Positions 8,030 to 13,180 of a stretch of DNA of 13,180 nt are shown here, in pieces. A model generated the notes under the pieces. It made no database searches, had not been told where the DNA came from, and saw only the letters and a program-made list of their open reading frames with translations. Each line of letters begins with the position of its first letter. The first letter of the stretch is position 1. The translations under genes and the position numbers were made by a program. Source of the DNA: Spirochaetia bacterium (GTDB taxonomy: Bacteria > Spirochaetota > Spirochaetia > Treponematales > Rectinemataceae); NCBI GenBank assembly GCA_021286925.1, contig JAJTBL010000020.1, positions 1 to 13,180 on the forward strand. Reading direction: 5' to 3'.

Positions 8030-9586
8030 TTATTCCCACTCGATTGTCGCAGGCGGCTTGGACGAGACATCGTACACTACGCGCCCGATTTCCGGCACTC
8101 GATTGGTAATGGCTGAAGAAATCGCGATGAGGTCAGCGGCGTCAAAGGGGTAGACCTGGGCTGTCATGCCATCTTCGCTGGTGACCGCCCGCAGGGCTGC
8201 CACATAGCCGTATTTGCGTTCATCTCCAGCAACCCCAACGGATCGCACCGGAAGCAAGACGCAAAATGCCTGCCAGATTTTGTCATACAAACCAAGTTCG
8301 CGCAATTTTTGGATAAAAACCGCGTCAGCGTTACGGAGGATGTCGCATTTTTCCCGATCGACCGCGCCGAGAATTCTGACTCCCAGCCCTGGTCCCGGGA
8401 AAGGATGGCGGCCCACAACCGACTCAGGAAGCCCCAAAAGCCTGCCCAGAGCCCTGACCTCGTCCTTGTACAGCCGATCCAGCGGCTCGATGACCAGCCC
8501 CTTGCGCCGCTTTTCTTCCACGAGCGGACTGCGCACATTGTGGTGACTCTTGATGACCTGAGCTTTTTTCCCCACACCCTTGCCGGATTCGATGAGGTCG
8601 GTATAGAGCGTGCCCTGAACCAGAAAAGCGTCTTTGAGCGCAAGCCGCTGGACTTCCTCTTCCTGGACTGTGATGAACATGTCGCCGATTATCCGGCGCT
8701 TTTTTTCGGGATCGGTGACCCCGGCCAAGGCACTCAGGAAACGGGCTTCAGCATCCGCCTTATACAGGTGCTTTGCGCCCAGCCTAGCCAGATTGGCCAT
8801 GACTTCTTCGCTTTCGGCCTTTCTCATGAGGCCGGTATCGATATACAAGAGGTACACCTGCTCAGGTCCCAGAACCCGGAGCAGAAAGGCGCCCGCGACG
8901 GTGGAATCGACGCCGCCTGAGATTAGAAGGAGCGCCGGCCTGTCCTGAATGGCTGTGCGGATTTTGTCAGCTTCCTGGTCCAGATACGCCTGCATTGACC
9001 AGCCAGCCTTCGTTTTGCAGATGCCGAACACAAAATTGGAAAGCAGCAAGGTTCCGAATTCACAGTGGCTCACTTCCGGATGGAACTGCACGCCCCAGCG
9101 GGCAAGCTTTGTGTGCCTGAGAATCGCGGGAATGTTTCCGTCGGAATCGCCGATGACTTCCCAACCTTCACCGGGGCTGACAATCGAATCCCCATGGCTC
9201 ATCCAGCTGACAAAGGAAGGGGAGATGCCCTTCAGCAAGGGATCTTCTATTCCAGCCCTGACCGCGACTGTCTTTTTTCCGTATTCGCGCTCGGCCAGTT
9301 TGGCGACCCGGCCGCGGGCATCGAGGGTCATGCGCTGGATGCCGTAGCAGACCCCCAAAATCGGAAGACCGCAATCATATACGCTGGAATGAATTATTGG
9401 TGCATCAGGCTCATAGGCGCTGAATGGGGAGCCGGAAAGGATGATGCCGGTGCACTCTTTCACGTGCGTTTCGCTTAGCGGGCTGTCGCCTGGTATGATT
9501 TCGGAATAGACGCCCAGCTCGCGAACCCGCCGGCCTATCAGCTGTGTGTATTGACTGCCGAAGTCCAGAATCAGAATCTTGTCCAC
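8030..9586 (-). CDS. guaA: GMP synthase (glutamine-hydrolysing)
   Basis: GuaA makes GMP from XMP, ATP and glutamine, the last step of guanylate synthesis in the cytoplasm. The 518 residues match the family (about 515-525). The glutamine amidotransferase domain (about 1-190) has nucleophile C80 in GVCYGIQ and the H169/E171 pair in QFHPEVSH. The ATP pyrophosphatase domain carries the P-loop SGGVDS (223-228). The C-terminal dimerisation domain ends in the canonical KPPATIEWE. The start is the GTG at 9584-9586, giving MDKILILDFGSQYTQL as in all relatives, with GAGGG seven bases upstream; a longer frame to 9718 only runs antisense-like through purA. The first 16 bases overlap the end of purA, so translation is probably coupled. 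The convergent kamA ends 15 bases beyond the stop. Confidence 0.97.
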   Translation of the reverse strand: MDKILILDFGSQYTQLIGRRVRELGVYSEIIPGDSPLSETHVKECTGIILSGSPFSAYEPDAPIIHSSVYDCGLPILGVCYGIQRMTLDARGRVAKLAEREYGKKTVAVRAGIEDPLLKGISPSFVSWMSHGDSIVSPGEGWEVIGDSDGNIPAILRHTKLARWGVQFHPEVSHCEFGTLLLSNFVFGICKTKAGWSMQAYLDQEADKIRTAIQDRPALLLISGGVDSTVAGAFLLRVLGPEQVYLLYIDTGLMRKAESEEVMANLARLGAKHLYKADAEARFLSALAGVTDPEKKRRIIGDMFITVQEEEVQRLALKDAFLVQGTLYTDLIESGKGVGKKAQVIKSHHNVRSPLVEEKRRKGLVIEPLDRLYKDEVRALGRLLGLPESVVGRHPFPGPGLGVRILGAVDREKCDILRNADAVFIQKLRELGLYDKIWQAFCVLLPVRSVGVAGDERKYGYVAALRAVTSEDGMTAQVYPFDAADLIAISSAITNRVPEIGRVVYDVSSKPPATIEWE

Positions 9587-10800
9587 GGGCTTTCCCTCAC
9601 AATAGTCTGCTGGCGATCCGAGCCGACCGATACAATGGAGATGGGTGTTTCGGTAAAGGTTTCGATAAATTCGACATATTCCCGTGCCTTGGTAGGAAGC
9701 TCCTCCCAGCTCTGGCATGCGCTGATGGGCGTCTTCCAGCCGTCAAATTTTTTAAGGACGGGAACAGCCCGCTCCAGGTCCCGGATGGACGCGGGAAAAT
9801 CCTCGACGACTTTTCCATCAATTCTGTAGGCCACACAGGCTTCAAATTCAGGAAGGGCATCATACACATCGAGATGGGTGAGGACGAGCCGGTCAATGGA
9901 GTTGACCATGCAGGCGTAGCGGAGCGCGACCAGATCCAGATAGCCGCATCGCCGCGGTCTGCCGGTTGTTACGCCATACTCGTTGCCAGTTGTCCGGATG
10001 TAGTTGGACAGGGATCCCGGAGAATCGTCTTTAAACTCAGTCGGAAACGGGCCATTGCCAACTCGGGTTGTATATGCCTTGAAAACACCCAGAATGCGGT
10101 CGATCCTCCGAGGTCCGATGCCGCCCTGGGCAGCCGCGCCTGCTGCACAGGACATGCCCGATGATACAAACGGATAGGTTCCAGTATCGATATCGAGGAG
10201 CGCGCCCTGGGCGCCTTCAAAGAGTGTCCAGGAATTCCGGTGCCGGCTGATATAGGCCGCCAGATCCGTCGCCATAGGCTTGAGCTTGCCGCGCCATTTG
10301 GCAATGAAGGCTTTGTCTTCTTCACCGAGATTCTGCAGCCGGTCCTCATCATCGATATCGGCAATCCTGATGCCGTCGCGCGATGCCTTGAACGCATAGG
10401 CGACGCCGATGCCCCGCCCCGTCGTGCCGATGGGCTTTTTCCGATTGCTTTCCATTTCACGGTCGACGTCTTTATAACGCGGCAGGACCAGATGAGCCCG
10501 GTCGGAAATCAGCACCCTGCCCTCCCAGTCAATGCCCTTGGCCTTGAGCCCGTCCAGTTCGGCAAATAATGCCTCCGGATCGATAACCATGCCGGAACCG
10601 AGGATGACAATCTTGTCGGAATACAGAATTCCCGAAGGGACCAGGTGGAGGGCGTATTTGGTGCCCGAAAGCACGATGGTGTGCCCCGCATTCGCTCCGC
10701 CGGAAAACCGCACGACAATCCCCGCATCCCGCGCGAGATAATCGACAATCTTTCCTTTCCCCTCATCGCCCCACTGCGCGCCGATAATCACTACATTCAT
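9571..10800 (-). CDS. purA: Adenylosuccinate synthetase
   Basis: PurA joins IMP and aspartate with GTP hydrolysis to form adenylosuccinate, the first committed step to AMP, in the cytoplasm. The 409-residue protein is slightly shorter than the usual 425-430. It shows the P-loop-like GDEGKGK (11-17, catalytic D12), NAGHTIV with catalytic H40, IGTTGRGIG, FEGAQGALLDIDTGTYPFVSS and the TGRPRRCGYLDL signature. After PFVSS the usual TSSNT stretch is replaced by GMSCAAGAAAQGG, a variant I would expect to be tolerated because it is a mobile loop near the IMP site. The ATG at 10798-10800 follows AAGGAG at seven bases. The gene lies 69 bases after the GH57 gene and overlaps guaA by 16 bases; I see no convincing promoter or terminator in the 69-base gap, so it may be co-transcribed with the genes upstream. 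Confidence 0.97.
   Translation of the reverse strand: MNVVIIGAQWGDEGKGKIVDYLARDAGIVVRFSGGANAGHTIVLSGTKYALHLVPSGILYSDKIVILGSGMVIDPEALFAELDGLKAKGIDWEGRVLISDRAHLVLPRYKDVDREMESNRKKPIGTTGRGIGVAYAFKASRDGIRIADIDDEDRLQNLGEEDKAFIAKWRGKLKPMATDLAAYISRHRNSWTLFEGAQGALLDIDTGTYPFVSSGMSCAAGAAAQGGIGPRRIDRILGVFKAYTTRVGNGPFPTEFKDDSPGSLSNYIRTTGNEYGVTTGRPRRCGYLDLVALRYACMVNSIDRLVLTHLDVYDALPEFEACVAYRIDGKVVEDFPASIRDLERAVPVLKKFDGWKTPISACQSWEELPTKAREYVEFIETFTETPISIVSVGSDRQQTIVRESPWTRF
9594..9598 (-). promoter_or_regulatory. Ribosome binding site deciding the GTG start of guaA
   Basis: GAGGG on the minus strand lies seven bases upstream of the GTG at 9584-9586 and is inside the last codons of purA. It fixes the guaA start and supports coupling to purA. 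Confidence 0.7.
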
Positions 10801-10869
10801 TCGAAAACTCCTTGAGAAGCTTTGCTATAATAATCGCCAGCAGAGGAAAAAGACGGAGTGAAGCGTTCG
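10801..10869 (-). other. Gap between the GH57 gene and purA
   Basis: These 69 bases hold the purA ribosome site AAGGAG (10808-10813) and an AT-rich patch on either side of 10827. I see no stable hairpin with a T tract and no paired -35/-10 elements on the minus strand, so read-through from the GH57 gene into purA is the simplest reading. Confidence 0.45.
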
Positions 10870-12474
10870 CTAGCGCTTTGGTGCAAAAATACGGTAATTG
10901 ATGGCGGGGAATAAATTATCCCGCTTTTCCAGGGTGGTGAGCCATTCGGTGTCCACCGTGTTGGCGCAGAGCATTTCATAGATTCGGTTGAAATTCTTGA
11001 CCGCTTCCACAATCTGCTGCTGGGCAAAGCCGGAGGACTTGCCAGAGCGAAGCAGGAGCGGCCAGTCGGAGGTCATGGCGAGCAAGGCCTCCCGGGCGCC
11101 CTGGTTCAGAATGCGTTCGCGAAGCCCGCTCTCATTGGGAAACCGTTCCGCCAGCTCAACCATTCGCTCCAGCACCTTGTGACTGTGGCGATGAACCCAG
11201 TCATTGCTGCCGTCCAGCCAGACCTCAGCATAGCCGCCTTCCCCCCAGGACGAAAACTCAGGGGTAGAATGCGGGTTTTCCGGGTTGTGCCGAAGATACT
11301 CGGTCAGCGTAACAAATTCGAGTTCATCAGGTCCATGTTTTCGGGCCGCGGTGCGGAACAGCGCCTCAAGGAAGAGCGGACCTTCAAACCACCAGTGGCC
11401 GAAAAGTTCGGCGTCATAGGGGCAGACAATCAGCGGTTTTCGGTCCTTCATCAGAAAACCAGCCGCTCTGGCAGTGGTTTTTCGCTCTTCGAGGAAGGCG
11501 TGCGCATGTTCAAGAACCTTCGCAGCAGCCGCTCCTGGTTCATACGGCCGCTTTTGATCTGTTCTTCCCGTGATAGCCCAATATTTGAAGCCGGTAAAGC
11601 CGTGCTCCACAGAATTGCTGAGATACGGCTCTATATATGAAGAATCGAGATCATAGCCGATATCGCGGTAAAAATCCCGGTATACGGGATCCGCGGGATA
11701 CCCTTCGGTTTCAGACCAGACAGCCTTTGTAGCCCCTGCGTCACGGATAAACACATTGAGCCCGTCGCTGGTTGTAACCGGCGAGAAAGAACCGAAAAGC
11801 GGCGTCGGATTTCCGAGCAAAGCGCCCCGAGTCGTGACAATTGTATATTTTATATTGTATTCGCGCAAAATCTTGCCGATCGCCGGAGACCAGCCCAGCT
11901 GTGGCAGCCAGAAACCCTGGGGGTTTTTGCCAAAGACCGAACGATGCGCGACAATGGCGGTCTCGATCTGGGCAAGCAAGGCTTCCGGCACATCCTGATA
12001 GAGGGGCAGAAAGGCATGCGTCGCCCCGCTGGTCAGAATCTCGATTTTGCCCTTTTTATAGTAATAATCGAAGGCAGGCAGAATTTCCCGGCCATAGAGG
12101 GTTTCAAAATCCGCCAGGTTCCGCAGATATAGCGTATGATACATGGCGGCAAGCGGGGCAAAGACAGGATCTCCCGCAAGCCGCTCCTTTTCCCGCTCTC
12201 CAAGTTCGATCTGTTTCTGCAGATATTTGACATAGCGATCTGCGAGCACTTTATCCGAGAGCATTGAAAGCAAAGTAGGCGAAATTGCCAGACTCAGCTT
12301 GAAAGGTATGGAATCCGATTCGAGCTTTTTAAAGAGGCGCAGAAGGGGGAGATAGGTTTCGGAAAGCGCCTCGAAAAGCCATCGTTCCTCGAAGAACTCG
12401 GGGAATTCAGGCTTTCGGACAAAAGGAAGATGAGCATTCAGTACAAGAGCGAGCATCGGCCTCTGGTTATGCAC
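10870..12474 (-). CDS. Glycoside hydrolase family 57 (DUF1957-type glucan branching enzyme homologue) with altered catalytic residues
   Basis: The 534-residue protein aligns along the GH57 1,4-alpha-glucan branching enzyme pattern (family length about 520-560). Motifs in order: LVLNAHLPFVR (10-20; enzymes have HAHLPY, so the first His is Asn13), EERWLFEALSETYLPLL (29-45), GKIEILTSGATHAFLPL (142-158), GFWLPQLGW (187-195) and PYDAELFGHWWFEGP (352-366), then SSWGEGGYAEVWLDGSNDW (408-426). In active members the fourth motif reads WLPE, its Glu being the nucleophile; here it is Gln192 (codon CAG). The second catalytic residue, Asp354, is present. The fold is thus conserved but hydrolytic or branching activity is doubtful; GH57-like proteins lacking a catalytic residue are known. 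It might bind glucan. The start is the GTG at 12472-12474 with GGAG eight bases upstream, three bases after the DUF4912 stop, so the two are coupled. Confidence 0.92.
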   Translation of the reverse strand: MHNQRPMLALVLNAHLPFVRKPEFPEFFEERWLFEALSETYLPLLRLFKKLESDSIPFKLSLAISPTLLSMLSDKVLADRYVKYLQKQIELGEREKERLAGDPVFAPLAAMYHTLYLRNLADFETLYGREILPAFDYYYKKGKIEILTSGATHAFLPLYQDVPEALLAQIETAIVAHRSVFGKNPQGFWLPQLGWSPAIGKILREYNIKYTIVTTRGALLGNPTPLFGSFSPVTTSDGLNVFIRDAGATKAVWSETEGYPADPVYRDFYRDIGYDLDSSYIEPYLSNSVEHGFTGFKYWAITGRTDQKRPYEPGAAAAKVLEHAHAFLEERKTTARAAGFLMKDRKPLIVCPYDAELFGHWWFEGPLFLEALFRTAARKHGPDELEFVTLTEYLRHNPENPHSTPEFSSWGEGGYAEVWLDGSNDWVHRHSHKVLERMVELAERFPNESGLRERILNQGAREALLAMTSDWPLLLRSGKSSGFAQQQIVEAVKNFNRIYEMLCANTVDTEWLTTLEKRDNLFPAINYRIFAPKR

Positions 12475-12477
12475 GTT

Positions 12478-13173
12478 CTATTCTCCATTATCAAAAAGAA
12501 TTCTAGAAGGGTTCTCTTCCTTTTGCTCAATAAGATGCAAATCCTCAATGCCTGACAAAAGCAGAAGGCTTTTTGTCATCTTGGGGATTTTTTGAGCATG
12601 ACGAACGAAGAAAATGGGCATCTTTACCTCGTTGGACCGGGCCAAAACTTTTGGCGTGCCATTTTTTCTGACGCAAAGGTCTATCCGATAGGTTTCCCCC
12701 GGACTTGGAATGTTGATATACCATTTCCAGTCGTCATGCGAAATTGCAATATCGAAAAAATCTTTTTTATGCCCGCTTTCAGGCTGTAATTCAACAACGT
12801 GCAGAAATAGCTCGAAGTTCTCGTCAGCCGCTGCCAGCGATTCTCGCTTTTGCTCCGACAGATCCCAGTAGGTGTAAATCCATGCGGGGTCACGCGGAAG
12901 CGCCCGGATCATGGTTTCATTGTAGCGTTCAGGGAAGCCGCTTTTTTCAAAACTGACAGCAGGCAGGCTTCGTGAACCGGAAAACTTTTTTTCTTCGACA
13001 TGGCCGGTGCCATCATGGCTGAAGACACGCTCGTGGTCGTCATCGTCCAGCGCCGTGATAATTTCTTCTATTATGAACCGGCGATCCAATCCTTCAGGAA
13101 TGAAGATGCCCATTCGATCAGCGAGCAGGATGAGCTCTTCATCAGCGAGCAGTGAAAGCTTTTCTGGGTTCAC
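12478..13173 (-). CDS. DUF4912 domain-containing protein
   Basis: This 231-residue protein has an N-terminal helical segment (about 1-42, LSLLADEELILLADRMGI) like the SAP or Rho-N type helix-extension-helix found at the front of several DUF4912 proteins. An acidic linker follows (43-50). The DUF4912 core begins at PERYNETMI (81-89) with the hallmark RDPAWIYTYWDL (94-105) and continues through LFLHVVEL, WKWYINIPSPGETYRIDLCVR (about 149-169, in outline) and SNEVKMP. Function is not established; the core looks like an all-beta, carbohydrate-binding-module-like fold, which is inference. From memory, DUF4912 genes often sit beside GH57/DUF1957 and glycosyltransferase genes, as here, which points to alpha-glucan metabolism. 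The GTG at 13171-13173 is preceded by AGGA at the window edge; an upstream start outside the window cannot be excluded. The stop lies three bases before the GH57 start. Confidence 0.85.
   Translation of the reverse strand: MNPEKLSLLADEELILLADRMGIFIPEGLDRRFIIEEIITALDDDDHERVFSHDGTGHVEEKKFSGSRSLPAVSFEKSGFPERYNETMIRALPRDPAWIYTYWDLSEQKRESLAAADENFELFLHVVELQPESGHKKDFFDIAISHDDWKWYINIPSPGETYRIDLCVRKNGTPKVLARSNEVKMPIFFVRHAQKIPKMTKSLLLLSGIEDLHLIEQKEENPSRILFDNGE
12483..12486 (-). promoter_or_regulatory. Ribosome binding site deciding the GTG start of the GH57 gene
   Basis: GGAG on the minus strand lies eight bases upstream of the GTG at 12472-12474 and inside the last codons of the DUF4912 gene. An in-frame ATG six codons later (MLALVLNAH) has no such site. 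Confidence 0.6.
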
Positions 13174-13180
13174 GCTTCCT

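Noticed and set aside
8010..8032. Possible bidirectional terminator between kamA and guaA
   Set aside because: The only hairpin is a four to five base AAGC/GCTT stem with a short T run; too weak to call.
8309..8920. 203-codon plus-strand frame opposite guaA
   Set aside because: It lies wholly antisense to conserved GuaA and has no family features.
9544..10164. 206-codon plus-strand frame opposite the purA/guaA junction
   Set aside because: It is antisense to purA, which is full length and conserved.

Overview
The window looks like chromosomal core DNA from a spirochaete, most likely in or near the Treponema group. This rests on remembered resemblance of the class II aldolase N-terminus, the ArgR, the DUF3783 protein and the DUF4912/GH57 pair to spirochaete proteins, not on a search. 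Base composition looks moderately GC-rich by eye. I see no tRNA, rRNA, CRISPR array, insertion sequence or phage gene. Coding density is very high, and no gene-free stretch exceeds about 140 bases.

Left part (1-5200): the 5' part of a class II fructose-bisphosphate aldolase gene (minus strand, cut by the window edge) is divergent from a gene for a 318-residue lipoprotein of unknown function. The lipoprotein gene runs tail to tail into tatD, overlapping it by 26 bases. TatD lies 30 bases downstream of clpB, so clpB-tatD is probably one minus-strand transcript. Divergent from clpB is a small DUF3783 gene.

Middle (5160-8014): argR (minus) has its own promoter with an ARG-box-like palindrome between the -35 and -10 elements, and a strong hairpin terminator placed inside the 3' end of the convergent DUF3783 gene. 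Upstream on the same strand is a patatin-like phospholipase gene whose start codon sits in a perfect 20-base inverted repeat. Divergent from it is a KamA-type lysine 2,3-aminomutase gene.

Right part (8030-13173): four minus-strand genes read DUF4912 protein, GH57 family protein, purA, guaA, with very tight spacing (3-base gap; 69-base gap; 16-base overlap). PurA and GuaA act on the two branches that leave IMP, towards AMP and GMP. The DUF4912/GH57 pair suggests alpha-glucan metabolism, but the GH57 protein has Gln where the catalytic Glu should be and Asn for a motif-1 His, so it may be a non-catalytic relative.

Most of the window is ordinary housekeeping. The points worth a second look are the degenerate GH57 active site with its DUF4912 partner, the altered arginine pocket of ArgR together with a well-placed self-operator, and the unusual start regions of the patatin and DUF3783 genes. 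I found no convincing new multi-gene system.
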